Shown here: positions 30,418 through 41,149 of the stretch, one piece after another
Layout: each line of letters opens with the position of its first letter
Numbering within the stretch: the first letter of the stretch is position 1
Assembly: GCF_019968605.1 (NCBI RefSeq)
Contig: NZ_CP082966.1
Coordinates: 4,205,501-4,269,500, forward strand
Length of the DNA: 64,000 bases
Direction of reading: 5' to 3'
Origin: Polaribacter litorisediminis
GTDB taxonomy: Bacteria > Bacteroidota > Bacteroidia > Flavobacteriales > Flavobacteriaceae
Made by a program: the position numbers and the translations under genes
Notes under the pieces: generated by a model
What the model was told of the DNA's origin: nothing
The model's input: the letters and a program-made list of their open reading frames with translations, nothing else
Database searches by the model: none

Positions 30418-31215
30418 ATGGACATCAACTGGTTTACGGTCATAGCACAGGTGTTTAATTTTCTTATCTTGGTTTGGTTGCTTAAAAAATTTTTGTACAA
30501 GCCCGTACTTAATGCGGTGAATGAACGAGAGAAAAAAATTACCGATCAATTAAAGGACGCCGATGCCCAAAGAAAGCTTGCCCAAGAAAAACAGGTTGAT
30601 TTTCAACAGAAAAACGAAGATTTTGACAGTAAGAAAGCAGCCTTACTTGACAAAGCAATCGCCGAAGCGAATGCAGAGAAACAGCAATTGGTGGCACTTG
30701 CAAAAAAAGATGCCAAAGCAGCTGGTATTGCTATGAAAAAAGCTTTTGAAGAGCAACAAGAGCAAGAAAAAAAAGAACGTGCTCAAAATACGCAAGAGCA
30801 GCTCTTTGCAATTGCCAGAAGAGCGCTAAAAGAGATCGCTTCAGTAAGTTTAGAAAATCAAGCAATAGCTCAATTTATCAAACATTTAAAAGCTTTAAAA
30901 GACCAAGAAAGACAACAATTTATAGCTGCTTTTAAATCGAATTCAAAGACCATTTTTGTAAAAAGTGCCTTTACCCTTACTGCAGCACAAAAACAAGAGA
31001 TTACAGAGGCTGTCAATAAATTATTAAGTGCAGAAACGGTATTCGAATTTAAAACGACTCCTGAGGTGATAAGCGGCATAGAACTATCAACCAACGGTTA
31101 TAAAATGGGGTGGAGTTTGTCAGAATATCTTAACACATTACAGAAAAGTATTTCTGCAGAAATAAAAGAACAGGGAATAATAAATTCAGAAAAACGAGCG
31201 CATGTCAGTACATGA
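30418..31215 (+). CDS. atpF: N-ATPase stator subunit b (long form)
   Basis: A 265-residue b subunit: one N-terminal membrane helix ([22 protein letters not shown]), then about 130 residues of Ala/Lys/Glu/Gln-rich coiled coil, then a C-terminal 90-residue domain (ALKEIASVS to [20 protein letters not shown]) that looks like the delta-subunit C-terminus. N-ATPases lack a separate delta gene, so this tail probably replaces it at the top of F1. The gene overlaps atpA by 14 bases. Confidence 0.9.
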   Translation: MDINWFTVIAQVFNFLILVWLLKKFLYKPVLNAVNEREKKITDQLKDADAQRKLAQEKQVDFQQKNEDFDSKKAALLDKAIAEANAEKQQLVALAKKDAKAAGIAMKKAFEEQQEQEKKERAQNTQEQLFAIARRALKEIASVSLENQAIAQFIKHLKALKDQERQQFIAAFKSNSKTIFVKSAFTLTAAQKQEITEAVNKLLSAETVFEFKTTPEVISGIELSTNGYKMGWSLSEYLNTLQKSISAEIKEQGIINSEKRAHVST

Positions 31216-32752
31216 AAATCAAATCGGAGCTGATTCTTTTAGTCAAATAGCGAATGCAATAAAGAACTTTAACTTTTTGATGCAGCCTCGTGAAATTGGT
31301 CTTGTCATAAGCGTTTCAACAGGTATTGCCACAGTTTCGGGGCTACCTAATGTGGGTTTTGAAGAATTGTTGCAATTTCAGAACGGACTTTTTGGAATTG
31401 CTTATAACTTAGATGAAGAAGAAGTGGGCGTTATTCTTTTAGGTGATAATTCTTTGCTAAAAGCAGGAGATGAAGTGGAACGCACCGGCAGAGTCATGGA
31501 TATCCTTGTTGGAAATGGATTGATAGGGCGCGTGATGGATCCGTTAGGACAGCCTCTAGATAATAAAGGTAGTATTCAATTTGAAAAACGGCTACCTATT
31601 GAGCGACCAGCACACGCTATTATGGAGCGAAGCGCTGTAGCTGTTCCGTTATTAACAGGTATTAAAGTAATTGATGCATTGATTCCCGTTGGTAGAGGTC
31701 AGCGCGAATTGATTCTTGGAGATCGACAAACAGGTAAAACTGCGATTGCGATTGATGCAATTTTAAATCAACATGATAAAAATGTAATTTGTATTTATTG
31801 TGCCATAGGACAGCGAGCATCAGCAGTAGCAAAAGTAATTGCCAACCTAAAAGAAAAAGGAGCTATGGAGTATACAATTGTCATGGTAGCGAAAGGTAAT
31901 GATTCTCCAGGAATCGCTTATTGTGCGCCCTATGCGGCAACCAGTATTGCAGAGTATTTTATGGAACAAGGTAGAGATGTGTTAATTGTTTATGATGATC
32001 TTACCCACCATGCGCGTGCGTATCGAGAGCTTTCATTATTATTGAGAAGACCGCCAGCTCGTGAGGCATTTCCAGGGGATATTTTCTATATTCATTCTAG
32101 ATTATTAGAAAGAGCAACACATTTAAATGACGAATTAAAAGGAGGTTCTATTACTGCTTTGCCCATTATTGAAACCGAAGCGCAAAATATTTCGGCCTAC
32201 ATTCCTACAAATCTAATTTCTATTACCGACGGGCAAATTTATCTGTCTCCAAAATTGTTTAAGTTGGGGGTTTTACCTGCAGTAGATGTGGGTAAATCAG
32301 TTTCTCGTGTGGGTGGTAAAGCGCAGTTAGCTGCCTATCGGTCTATTGCTAAATTAAAGTTAGAGTATGCTCAGTTTGAAGAATTAGAAAATTTTGCTCG
32401 TTTTGGAACAAGACTTGACGAAAATACAGCAAAAAGTATTGAGCATGGTATACGTATTCGCGAATGTTTAAAACAAGAGGAATTACAACAATTAAATTCT
32501 TTAGAACAAATTTTGGTATTGCTTTCTTTAAAAAACGGACTTTTAGATACAATTCCGTTAGAAAAGATTAAGGAATGTGAAAATAACTTGCTTAAAAATA
32601 GTAATCAGATTCCCAATGAAATTCAACAGCGGATAACTTCAGACGAAAAGTTGCAGGATAAAGACATTAACATCATTTTAAATATAGCAAAAGAGATACT
32701 TGCCCCGTTTCAAGACAACTCAAAGCTTAATCACCATCATATTGAAAAGTAA
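31202..32752 (+). CDS. atpA: N-ATPase F1 subunit alpha
   Basis: A 516-residue alpha subunit with Walker [14 protein letters not shown], the [21 protein letters not shown] segment and the alpha signature [14 protein letters not shown]. It binds nucleotide without catalysis and supports the beta subunits. Its stop codon overlaps the ATG of atpG by one base. The C-terminal 60 residues (about 455-516) are more diverged than the rest. Confidence 0.94.
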   Translation: MSVHENQIGADSFSQIANAIKNFNFLMQPREIGLVISVSTGIATVSGLPNVGFEELLQFQNGLFGIAYNLDEEEVGVILLGDNSLLKAGDEVERTGRVMDILVGNGLIGRVMDPLGQPLDNKGSIQFEKRLPIERPAHAIMERSAVAVPLLTGIKVIDALIPVGRGQRELILGDRQTGKTAIAIDAILNQHDKNVICIYCAIGQRASAVAKVIANLKEKGAMEYTIVMVAKGNDSPGIAYCAPYAATSIAEYFMEQGRDVLIVYDDLTHHARAYRELSLLLRRPPAREAFPGDIFYIHSRLLERATHLNDELKGGSITALPIIETEAQNISAYIPTNLISITDGQIYLSPKLFKLGVLPAVDVGKSVSRVGGKAQLAAYRSIAKLKLEYAQFEELENFARFGTRLDENTAKSIEHGIRIRECLKQEELQQLNSLEQILVLLSLKNGLLDTIPLEKIKECENNLLKNSNQIPNEIQQRITSDEKLQDKDINIILNIAKEILAPFQDNSKLNHHHIEK

Positions 32753-33642
32753 TGGATACGTTAGAAAAATTACGAAATAAAAAAGAAGGGGCAAAAGATT
32801 TAAAATCTGTTGTAAGCGCTATGAAAGCCATGGCAGGATCTAATATTAGGCAGTTTGAAACCGCTGTAAGTTCGCTTGAAGACTATTATCACACCATTGC
32901 CTTGGGAATTATCGGATATTTTAAAGCAGAAAAAATAGAAGAAATTAAAGATTTTAAAAAATCGAAAATAGAATCAGAAGAAAATATTTGTGCTATTGTT
33001 TTTGGTTCAGACCAAGGACTTGTAGCGCAGTTTAATGATAAAATGGCAAATTTTGTGATTGCTTCACTGCAAGAAATCTCTGGTAAAAAAGAGTTTTGGG
33101 TAATCGGCGAGCGTGTTCAATTACTGTTATCAGATGTAGGATTTACAACTTCAAAATTATATGCAGTACCTAGTGATCTTAAATCTGTAACTCCATTCGT
33201 TTCTCAAATTTTAAACGAAAGCAGAGAAAGTCAGGAGCAGAAAAATATTTCTACTTTTTATATTTTTCACAATCGCCCAAAAGCCATATCAGGATTTACA
33301 CCGGTTATGCAACGATTTTTACCTTTAGATGAAACCTGGAAAAACACCTTAGAAGAACTTCATTGGCCTACAAAATTAGTTCCTCAAATAGCAGGAGATA
33401 CAAAACATACATTACATGCTTTAATTAATGGCTATCTTTTTACATCGCTCTTTAAAGCTTGTGTTGAGTCTTTGGCTAGTGAAAATGCCAGCCGATTAGA
33501 CGCCATGCAAAGAGCTGAAAAAAATATAGCTAATTTACTTGACGAATTTGATAAAAAGTACCACCGCTTGCGACAGAGTTCTATTGATGAAGAATTGTTT
33601 GATGTGATTTCTGGTTTTAAAGCGTTAAAGAAAGAAAAATAA
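32752..33642 (+). CDS. atpG: N-ATPase F1 subunit gamma
   Basis: A 296-residue central-stalk gamma subunit: an N-terminal helix with ATLKSVVSAMKAMAGS-like sequence (here KDLKSVVSAMKAMAG), a Rossmann-like middle (CAIVFGSDQGLVAQFND) and a C-terminal helix (ASENASRLDAMQRAEKNI). It closes the N-ATPase operon. No terminator hairpin is obvious in the 139 bases before gpmA. Confidence 0.92.
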   Translation: MDTLEKLRNKKEGAKDLKSVVSAMKAMAGSNIRQFETAVSSLEDYYHTIALGIIGYFKAEKIEEIKDFKKSKIESEENICAIVFGSDQGLVAQFNDKMANFVIASLQEISGKKEFWVIGERVQLLLSDVGFTTSKLYAVPSDLKSVTPFVSQILNESRESQEQKNISTFYIFHNRPKAISGFTPVMQRFLPLDETWKNTLEELHWPTKLVPQIAGDTKHTLHALINGYLFTSLFKACVESLASENASRLDAMQRAEKNIANLLDEFDKKYHRLRQSSIDEELFDVISGFKALKKEK

Positions 33643-33781
33643 AGTTTCATTGATTTGGTATCAAATTTTAACTGTTACATATAAGATTCAAAAAACTGTA
33701 TTTCAATTTGTATAGCGTTAAAATCATTATTGTATTAGTGAAACATAAGATAAATAACTTCATAAAAAAATCTAAATAAAA

Positions 33782-34534
33782 ATGAAAAATACATCCTATT
33801 TAAGCAAACTAGTTTTATTACGTCACGGGGAAAGTGAATGGAATAAACAACATATTTTTACGGGTTGGACAGATATAGATTTATCTGATCGAGGCAAGCA
33901 AGAAGCGCTATATGCTGCAAGAATTTTAGAAGACCATGATTTGGTTTTTGATGTTGCGTTTACATCTTTATTAAAAAGAGCCATTCGTTCTCTATGGATT
34001 GTGTTAGATGAAATGCAACTTATGTGGATTCGGGTTCATAAAGATTGGCGTTTAAATGAAAGAAATTATGGCGAATTACAAGGGTTGAATAAAGGAAAAA
34101 TAACAATGCAGTATGGAGAACAACAAGTGTTTAATTGGCGGCGTAGTTACGATATTAGGCCACCTGCTTTGGCAATAAACGATGCGCGGCATCCATGCCA
34201 CGATTTCCGGTATAAAAATTTGCTTTCTAAACAACTCCCGTCTTCTGAAAGCTTGAAGGATACCATGGAAAGATTGCTTCCTTATTGGCATTTATATATT
34301 GCACCCGAGCTAAAAATGGGAAAAACTGTTCTCATTGTAGGGCACGGAAACAATCTTCGTGCTCTGATAAAATACCTTGACAGTATTTCTGAAAGTGAAA
34401 TTATAAAAACCAATATTCCGAGAGGAATACCTCTTATTTATGAATTGGATCATAAACTTAAGCCTATTACTCATTATTATTTAAGTAAAAAAAAGTCTTT
34501 AAAAAACCTATCGCAGCAAATTAATGAGCTTTAG
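33782..34534 (+). CDS. gpmA: 2,3-bisphosphoglycerate-dependent phosphoglycerate mutase
   Basis: A 250-residue phosphoglycerate mutase that interconverts 3- and 2-phosphoglycerate. The phospho-histidine motif LLRHGESEWN and GWTDIDLSDRG, the RLNERNYGELQG segment and the second catalytic histidine (IVGHGNNLRALI) are intact. Its position just after the N-ATPase operon and near the other central-carbon genes is notable; a second, cofactor-independent mutase may exist elsewhere. Confidence 0.93.
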   Translation: MKNTSYLSKLVLLRHGESEWNKQHIFTGWTDIDLSDRGKQEALYAARILEDHDLVFDVAFTSLLKRAIRSLWIVLDEMQLMWIRVHKDWRLNERNYGELQGLNKGKITMQYGEQQVFNWRRSYDIRPPALAINDARHPCHDFRYKNLLSKQLPSSESLKDTMERLLPYWHLYIAPELKMGKTVLIVGHGNNLRALIKYLDSISESEIIKTNIPRGIPLIYELDHKLKPITHYYLSKKKSLKNLSQQINEL

Positions 34535-34578
34535 GACTCTTTGTTATTTTTAGCATCAACCGAATACCGTTTTAGAGC

Positions 34579-34712
34579 TATAATGCCTTAATAAATTGCT
34601 TCTTTTTCGCTTCTTTTTTATGTTAAAAAAATGACCATAAAGAGGGCTATATGTATTCGTTTTTAATTTTAAGAAATCAAAAAATAATTCAATTGAGTTA
34701 CACGGCATTATA
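34579..34712 (-). repeat. MITE-like repeat B, copy 2 (134 bp, inverted)
   Basis: The ends TATAATGCC and ACGGCATTATA are inverted repeats, and the body is the reverse complement of 19505-19636 with scattered changes. It shares the 587-base intergenic region with a repeat A copy. No gene is seen in between. Confidence 0.65.
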
Positions 34713-34778
34713 AATATAAAATGGTATTAAAGACCAAAGCGAAATAAAAAAATATCGGAATTATATAAAAACTAATAG

Positions 34779-34999
34779 TGTTGTCCGATTAAAATTAGCT
34801 AAAGTGTTTTAAAGTATTGATAGTCTTGATTTTCAAGAGTTTTTAAAGTAATACACCTTGCTATTAAAACCGCTTTAGAATTTATGATGTATGGAAAAAT
34901 TTAAAATCGTAATAATTTTGTTTTTCAGTTAGTTACATTCAAGTCTTTGTTCTTGATTCTAACAGCGAGAGCGGTCTTTTTATCTTTTATCGGACAACA
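34779..34999 (+). mobile_element. MITE-like repeat A, copy 1 (221 bp)
   Basis: Terminal inverted repeats TGTTGTCCGATTAAAA and TTTTATCGGACAACA bound a non-coding 221-bp element that matches 62879-63100 almost base for base. The sequence just outside (TAG before, AT after) is partly shared by both copies, so the boundary may extend by a few bases. No transposase is encoded, so it is probably a non-autonomous derivative or an IS remnant. Confidence 0.7.
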
Positions 35000-35121
35000 A
35001 TGAAAAACTAACAAAAAAACGAATGAAATACTTTGTTTCAGAAAATTATTACCGTTTTCTAGAAAGAAAAAAAATCAATTTCAGATCTAAACTGTATTTT
35101 TGATTTAAAATTTACTAGATC

Positions 35122-38025
35122 TTGTTCGCCAAAATTTCTTTGTTGTGTTTTCTTTTTTGCTCGTTTGTTATAAAAGCACAACAACCTGCTACAATTCATT
35201 TAACCGAAAAAGGAGGTCTGCCAGATATAGAATTTTATAACATTATTGAAGATTCAGAAAAGTTTATTTGGCTAGCAGCAGATAAAGGTTTGTATCGTTA
35301 TAATGGCAGAGAGTATACCTATTTTTCTCATTCTGAACAAAGAGGAAATGCTGTTTTTGGAACATTAGAAGATCACCAAGGTCGTGTTTGGTGTAATAAT
35401 ATTTACGGACAATTTTTTTATGTTGAAGAAAATAAATTACAATTATTTATAGATTTAAGCAAAATTCTAAATGGCGAGTTATCTCAATTTAAGGTAACAG
35501 CTAAAGAATTACTGGTGTTTACAGGAAAAAAAATAGTTGCCGTAAACTTAAAGGATAAGAAAATTACACTACCTTTTAATAAAAACAATTCGCGTTTAGG
35601 TTTGGCTTTAAAATTAGATCAAAACTATCTCTACACGGAAGAAAATAAAATTATACAAACAGATCATGAATTTACAAAAACAGACAGTCTCTACATCGAT
35701 ATTTATGATACGCATAAAATAGAGAGCATTGCTAGATTTCCAAATATTGTTTCCAACGGTAAAGTATCATTTTGTCATTTTATTAGATACTTCGAAAATG
35801 TATTTTATCAGTTTGATCTAAAAAATAAGGAATTAAAAAAAATAACCGTTCCTGATGAGCTTAAAAAACGAAGTATAAATCAGGTTATTTTTAAAGATGA
35901 TGATATCTGGATAGCGACAGACCTAGGCATACAGATCTTTAGTTTACAAGACAATACATTAGTAGGTAAGCAACATTTTTTACAGGACTATTTTATTACA
36001 AAAATCATCATTGATAGTTATAAAAATTACTGGATTACAACCAAAGGCGATGGCATTTTTGTAATGCCAAGCATCCATGTTTTTAAATACGACTTACCAG
36101 AAAACATTTTAAACATTAACAAGCTTAAAAATTTAGGAAACTCAACTATTTTATTGGGAACGAATAAAGGGAATATTGCCACCTTACATTTAAATACGGG
36201 TACTTCTAAAATTTTAGATGCAAGGTCTGCTTTTAGAGTTTCAGAAATCATAGAAAGTCAAAATAACAATGAATTTATAATCGTTAAAGAAGATGCTGCT
36301 TTTAGCTACCATAAAAATAGAAAGAAATTAAAGAAAATAGATCAACTGATTGTTCGTGGCGCCAAAAGTTTATCTAAAGTACATGGTTTGGGTTATGTTT
36401 TATCGTCTTATAAAAATGCTGTTTTATTAGATGATGATTTCAAGATTATGACAACACTTGTCAATAAACGCTCGTATACAAACTATTTTTCTGAAAAGAC
36501 AAATCATATCTATATAGGTACAGTAGAAGGTTTCTTTGTGTTTGATGAACAGCTCCAAAAATCTGAAATAAAGTACCATGGTAACCCTATTGCTGCAACT
36601 TCTATAACTGAATCTGCAGGAAACACACTTTGGGTATCTACTTTTAAAAATGGGATTTATGAAATTCATAATAATGCAGTGGTCGCTAACTATAATGAAA
36701 CAAATGGCCTATTGTCTAACAAAACTGGTGTCTTGCAAGCCGATGAAAAAGGATTATGGATTACTACTGAAAAAGGAATTCAATTTTTAGACTTTAACAC
36801 TAGAGTTTTTCAGAACTTAACGCGTCAAAATGGTATCCCATCTTACCGAATTACAGCTATTGAAATTCTAGAAAACAAAGTACTTTTTAGCTCGAATTCT
36901 GGTTTATTTGGTCTCAATAAAAACAAAGTGTTTAGTGCGTCAAAAAGAAAAGATATCTATTTTGAAGATGTTACCGTTAATGACATAAAACAACCAATAC
37001 AGCCGTCTTACAACCTAGATTATAATAAAAATAAAATTCGTTTCACTTTTAATGTTAATGGTTTTCAAAGTGCTATCAATACACGGTACGAATACAGGCT
37101 CTTGGGTTTAGAGCCAAGCTGGCATCTTGCCAAAGAGCAAATTAACAATGTTAATTATAACAGTTTGCCAAGTGGTAATTACACATTTCAGGTTAAAATT
37201 ATTGATGAAGCGGATACTTTAAAATCCATAGAATTTTCAATTTCAAGTCCCATTTGGAAACGCTGGTGGTTTTACCTATTGCTTGTTTGTCTGTTAGGCG
37301 TTGTGATCTATGCAATTTTTACATCAAAAATTAGAACACTAAAAATAAAACAGAACGAGATTTTACAAAAAGAAATTGTGAATAAGCAACTAGTGCTCTC
37401 TCAATTAGAAAATTTACGTTCTCAAATGAATCCTCATTTTATTTTTAATGCTTTAAATTCTATACAAGAATATATTGTTTTAAATGAAAAAGAATTAGCG
37501 AGTTCGTTTCTGATAAAATTCTCTCGTTTAATTCGCATATATTTAGAACAAAGTAGAGAAAATGAAGTTACCTTAAAACAAGAACTAAATGCACTTCATA
37601 TTTATTTGGAATTAGAGAAAAACAGGTTTGAAGATATTTTAGATTATACAATTACAGTATCTAAAAACATTGACGAAAACAAGATTAAAGTCCCCTCTTT
37701 ATTTATACAGCCTTATGTAGAAAATGCTTTAAAACACGGACTTTTACATAAAAAAGACAATCGGAAACTCAATCTGATTTTTAATTTAAATGAGAGGCAA
37801 GACATTTTATTTTGCGAGATTGCAGATAATGGTATTGGTGTATCGGCATCAAAACAACTCAATAAACATAGACAACCTATACATAGATCTTTTGCCACAA
37901 GTGCTAACGAAAAACGAGTAAAGCTTTTAAATACCAATAGAAAACATAAAATAAGGGTACATATTGAGCCTTTAAATCCTGAAACTAAAACCGGTACAAA
38001 AGTTTTAATAATCATACCTATTTAA
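35122..38025 (+). CDS. LytS-like histidine kinase with propeller sensor domain
   Basis: A 967-residue membrane sensor. A signal peptide (1-19) starts at a TTG codon at 35122; no ATG is nearby and the leader is complete from there. Residues about 25-660 are periplasmic repeats of two-component regulator propeller type (IWLAADKGLYRYNG, DIWIATDLGIQIF, GLWITTEKGIQFL), followed by a Y_Y_Y domain (YEYRLLGLEPSWH) and one membrane helix (about 710-732). The cytoplasmic part is a His_kinase domain (LRSQMNPHFIFNALNSIQEY) plus HATPase (PSLFIQPYVENALKHG). It pairs with the LytTR regulator 11 bases downstream. Confidence 0.92.
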   Translation: MFAKISLLCFLFCSFVIKAQQPATIHLTEKGGLPDIEFYNIIEDSEKFIWLAADKGLYRYNGREYTYFSHSEQRGNAVFGTLEDHQGRVWCNNIYGQFFYVEENKLQLFIDLSKILNGELSQFKVTAKELLVFTGKKIVAVNLKDKKITLPFNKNNSRLGLALKLDQNYLYTEENKIIQTDHEFTKTDSLYIDIYDTHKIESIARFPNIVSNGKVSFCHFIRYFENVFYQFDLKNKELKKITVPDELKKRSINQVIFKDDDIWIATDLGIQIFSLQDNTLVGKQHFLQDYFITKIIIDSYKNYWITTKGDGIFVMPSIHVFKYDLPENILNINKLKNLGNSTILLGTNKGNIATLHLNTGTSKILDARSAFRVSEIIESQNNNEFIIVKEDAAFSYHKNRKKLKKIDQLIVRGAKSLSKVHGLGYVLSSYKNAVLLDDDFKIMTTLVNKRSYTNYFSEKTNHIYIGTVEGFFVFDEQLQKSEIKYHGNPIAATSITESAGNTLWVSTFKNGIYEIHNNAVVANYNETNGLLSNKTGVLQADEKGLWITTEKGIQFLDFNTRVFQNLTRQNGIPSYRITAIEILENKVLFSSNSGLFGLNKNKVFSASKRKDIYFEDVTVNDIKQPIQPSYNLDYNKNKIRFTFNVNGFQSAINTRYEYRLLGLEPSWHLAKEQINNVNYNSLPSGNYTFQVKIIDEADTLKSIEFSISSPIWKRWWFYLLLVCLLGVVIYAIFTSKIRTLKIKQNEILQKEIVNKQLVLSQLENLRSQMNPHFIFNALNSIQEYIVLNEKELASSFLIKFSRLIRIYLEQSRENEVTLKQELNALHIYLELEKNRFEDILDYTITVSKNIDENKIKVPSLFIQPYVENALKHGLLHKKDNRKLNLIFNLNERQDILFCEIADNGIGVSASKQLNKHRQPIHRSFATSANEKRVKLLNTNRKHKIRVHIEPLNPETKTGTKVLIIIPI

Positions 38026-38036
38026 GATAAAATGAA

Positions 38037-38795
38037 ATGAAAGCACTAATTATTGATGACGAAAATAAAGCAAGACGTTTACTAGAACAATTACTAATTG
38101 AGCAGTGTACAGAGATTGAGACAATATTGCAAGCAACAGATTTAGAATCAGGTATAAAAATTATTAAATCTGATAAGCCTGATATTGTATATTTAGATAT
38201 TGAAATGCCTAAATACTCTGGACTTCAGATTTTAGAATTATTAGAGGGTTATGTGGTTGATTTTCAGATCATTTTTACAACCGCTTACAATCAATATGCG
38301 GTAGATGCTTTTAAACTATCTGCCATCGATTATTTACTAAAGCCTATTGATAGAAAAGAACTTCAAATAGCGACCAACAAAGCTATGATGGTACTTAATG
38401 AGCAAAATATTAATACGCAATTACAAGATCTAAAAAAAGCATTTAATCAATTAGCTTTAAATAAAATTGCCTTAGAAATTCCGAAAGGTGTTATTTTTAT
38501 TTCTCATGATGATATTGTGTTATTTGAAGCAGACGGTATGTATACGAAAACGTATTTAGCTAATGGTGATACGCAACTCATTTGCAAACCCTTAAAACAC
38601 TTTGTAGCACAATTGCAAAGCCTACCAATTTTCTATAAGCCACATCGTTCTTACTTAATTAATTTAAAACATATACGAGAATTATCTAAAAAAGATGGTC
38701 ATCATTTGGTCATGACTAACAATAAAACGATTCCTATTTCTAAGGATAAAAGAGACGAATTTATGTTAGTTTTAAGAGAGGTTTTTAATACGTAG
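38037..38795 (+). CDS. LytTR response regulator
   Basis: A 252-residue regulator with a receiver domain (phospho-Asp in VYLDIEMPKYSG, Lys in YLLKPID) and a C-terminal LytTR DNA-binding domain (ALEIPKGVIFISHDDIVLFEA, FYKPHRSYLINLKHIREL). It is the output partner of the kinase upstream. An intrinsic terminator ends the operon. Targets are unknown. Confidence 0.93.
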   Translation: MKALIIDDENKARRLLEQLLIEQCTEIETILQATDLESGIKIIKSDKPDIVYLDIEMPKYSGLQILELLEGYVVDFQIIFTTAYNQYAVDAFKLSAIDYLLKPIDRKELQIATNKAMMVLNEQNINTQLQDLKKAFNQLALNKIALEIPKGVIFISHDDIVLFEADGMYTKTYLANGDTQLICKPLKHFVAQLQSLPIFYKPHRSYLINLKHIRELSKKDGHHLVMTNNKTIPISKDKRDEFMLVLREVFNT

Positions 38796-38841
38796 AAGTT
38801 TTAGAAAAAATAAATGTGTTTTCAGAAATAATTTAAAAAAG

Positions 38842-38865
38842 ATGCCTCTTCATTGAGGCATTTTT
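38842..38865 (+). terminator. Intrinsic terminator after the LytTR operon
   Basis: ATGCCTC pairs with GAGGCAT and is followed by five T. The same hairpin recurs at 40079 and 41301, each time after a TTTCAGAAA sequence. Confidence 0.8.
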
Positions 38866-38885
38866 GTTTCCTAAAACATATAAGA

Positions 38886-39926
38886 ATGAAAAAATTAAAA
38901 CCAATTACAATTGTACTTTTTTTACTATCAATCTGCCTTCAGGCACAGGATGTAAAAAATCAAAGTGAAATTATTAGAAGTAAAGTTTCAAAAGGGGATT
39001 ATAGAATCGTTGCAGATTTATACAACAGTCATAGTGGTGTTGTAAATATTTCAGAGATAAATTGCAGTAAAAATCAGCCCAATGAACATTTTGAGATACT
39101 ATTAAAAAAATATCCAAATCACGCAAGAGAATCTGATCGTAACGCAACACAGCAATACTTTCCTGATAATATTGCCTTTCCTATTACTTATTACGCAAGT
39201 ACTTATGAAGGAAACAAAAAATTGCAAAAGGCAGTAGGATATGTAGTTAGAGAGGGGAGAAATGTGGGTGATGATAGAATTGCATTTGTTGGTGATTACT
39301 TGTTTATGCTTCAAAATTGGAAGAATAAAGACAGTTATGAGGTAAGATGGGTTCTTAAAATACCAAAAGTAGAAGAAGAAAAACCTGAAGATAAAACGAG
39401 AACCAAGAAAAAGAAAAAAGGTTTTTTTAAATCACTGAAAAATAATATTAAAAACGCGAAATCCATTGGTGGAGGTGTTTCAATTGAAAAAGTAAAGGCA
39501 GAAGTTTTACAACCATATTTAGACGAAGCTACTAAAAAACAGCAGACTTATTATGTAAGTTGGATAAAGAAATCTGAAAATACCAAAACCAAAAAATATA
39601 TTGATGATAAGCGAGCAATGATGAAAAAGGCAATGAAGCAATATAACGATGACATCTTCAATAGCCCAGAATATCAACGTATGTTGGCCTATCATAAATG
39701 GTTAGATGGTAATGTTAATTTTACAGTCTATAATAAATCTGGCAGAACGGTATGGGTAGGGTCTACAGCAACTGCATTTATTACTAGCGAAGTACCATCA
39801 GGTGGTGAATCTACGCAAACTTGTACTTCAGATATGTATTATTATCTGAGTGATAGTAAGGGCGCAAAAGGCTACAAATTTTATACAGCTAATAGTGCGT
39901 GTGGCTCATCCGCCACCATAAATTAG
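38886..39926 (+). CDS. Secreted hypothetical protein, partly duplicated downstream
   Basis: A 346-residue exported protein; the family is not recognised. The ATG at 38886 starts a clear signal peptide (cut after CLQAQ); an upstream ATG at 38853 would put ten residues before it and lies in the preceding terminator. The middle has a very basic run (TRTKKKKKGFFKSLKNNIK). The C-terminal 70 residues (FTVYNKSGRTVWVGS, TCTSDMYYYLSDSKGAKGY, SACGSSATIN) have two cysteines and look like a small beta fold. A frameshifted copy of that C-terminus lies at 41019-41149. No T9SS signal is present. Confidence 0.65.
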   Translation: MKKLKPITIVLFLLSICLQAQDVKNQSEIIRSKVSKGDYRIVADLYNSHSGVVNISEINCSKNQPNEHFEILLKKYPNHARESDRNATQQYFPDNIAFPITYYASTYEGNKKLQKAVGYVVREGRNVGDDRIAFVGDYLFMLQNWKNKDSYEVRWVLKIPKVEEEKPEDKTRTKKKKKGFFKSLKNNIKNAKSIGGGVSIEKVKAEVLQPYLDEATKKQQTYYVSWIKKSENTKTKKYIDDKRAMMKKAMKQYNDDIFNSPEYQRMLAYHKWLDGNVNFTVYNKSGRTVWVGSTATAFITSEVPSGGESTQTCTSDMYYYLSDSKGAKGYKFYTANSACGSSATIN

Positions 39927-40078
39927 GTTAGTTTTAGTTAAGTACTTGAGAGCTCATCATATATTTCATGGGCTTTTTGCATTTTTAAAGAGGGTGTTTT
40001 TTTCAAAAAATTAAAAAGCAAGTAACAATATCCAGTTTCAGAAAAAAACACCATAGTTTCAGAAAAAAACAAATTAAG

Positions 40079-40102
40079 ATGCCTCACTATTGAGGCATTT
40101 TT
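40079..40102 (+). terminator. Intrinsic terminator before the CPBP gene
   Basis: ATGCCTCA/TGAGGCAT hairpin with T-run. It closes the preceding secreted-protein gene. Confidence 0.75.
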
Positions 40103-40132
40103 GTACAACAAAGATGAAACTAAATTAAAAAA

Positions 40133-40942
40133 ATGAAAAAGGAATTAAAATATATCATATTTATTTTTATTGGATTCATAGCCCTATTGTGGTTAGCTAT
40201 ACCATTAAGAGAGTTTTTTGGGAATTATAATATAACCGAACTAAATGCAAAACTAATAGCTGGAATTATTACACGACTATTTATTATAACAATAGGCTTT
40301 TGGATAATATGGAAATTAAAATTTAAAAAATATAATGGCATTGAAAAAGGTGAAAAGATTCAAAACTTACACTCATGGATAATTCCTTCTTTATTTATTT
40401 TAATGGGGTTAATGAGTAGCTGGAATACTTATTTAAATGCAGATAAAACTGCTCTTCTTTTATTTTCTGCTTCTGTTTTTATTGTTGGACTTACAGAAGA
40501 ACTATTGTTTAGAGGAACAATCCTACCTCTTTTTATAAGCTATTTTAAAAATCAAAAGGCAGTCTTATATTTTAGTGTCATAGCTTCATCGTTAATTTTT
40601 GGTATTACTCACTATATAAATATTTTCAAGCAACCAGATAATTTTTGGGGAATTACGCATCAAGTATTTTTTGCAGTATCAATTGGTGTGTTTTTTGGAG
40701 GATTAATGTTAAGAACCAAAAACATAACAATTCCTTCTCTATTTCACGGGTTTGTAAATTTTTCTTTTGGAGCCGGAGATTTGAAACAAGAAGATATGCA
40801 CATTATAAAGGAAAAAATTTCAAACGGAATCAATTGGAGTTCACTTATTCTAACTACGCTGTTTTTTGTGTTTATATTTATAAGTGGAATCTATATGATT
40901 AAAAAGACTAATAAGGAGTTAGTTTTAAATAAATTAAATTAA
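40133..40942 (+). CDS. CPBP family intramembrane metalloprotease
   Basis: A 269-residue membrane protein with about seven helices. The catalytic motifs of the CPBP/Abi (CAAX protease) family are present: TEELLFRG (EExxxR), FGITHYIN (FxxxH) and the last motif SLFHGFVNF (HxxxN/F). It may cleave membrane proteins or peptides, and is often linked to bacteriocin immunity. It sits between a gene and the degraded duplicate of that gene's tail, so it may have arrived in, or been trapped by, that duplication. Confidence 0.85.
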   Translation: MKKELKYIIFIFIGFIALLWLAIPLREFFGNYNITELNAKLIAGIITRLFIITIGFWIIWKLKFKKYNGIEKGEKIQNLHSWIIPSLFILMGLMSSWNTYLNADKTALLLFSASVFIVGLTEELLFRGTILPLFISYFKNQKAVLYFSVIASSLIFGITHYINIFKQPDNFWGITHQVFFAVSIGVFFGGLMLRTKNITIPSLFHGFVNFSFGAGDLKQEDMHIIKEKISNGINWSSLILTTLFFVFIFISGIYMIKKTNKELVLNKLN

Positions 40943-41018
40943 AAAAAGTGCTACCAATAACAAATCAACTACCATTTAGATTAGTTCTTCTGCCGATAAT
41001 TTTAGTAATACTAAAATA

Positions 41019-41149
41019 GGTTCTAGAATCGAAGGCGCAGCAGATTGTAGAAGTGATTTGTATTATTTTTTAGCGATAAAAAGGGAGCTAAAGTAATCAA
41101 GTTTAATGCAACAAATAGTGCTTTCGGATCTTCTACAACAGTAAATTAA
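41019..41149 (+). pseudogene. Frameshifted remnant of the secreted protein's C-terminus
   Basis: After one frame change at about 41073, the sequence reads DCRSDLYYFL then DKKGAKVIKFNATNSAFGSS-TTVN-stop. This parallels TCTSDMYYYLSDSKGAKGYKF and NSACGSSATIN at the end of the 38886 gene. The downstream 175 bases are also duplicated. No intact gene remains. Confidence 0.75.
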
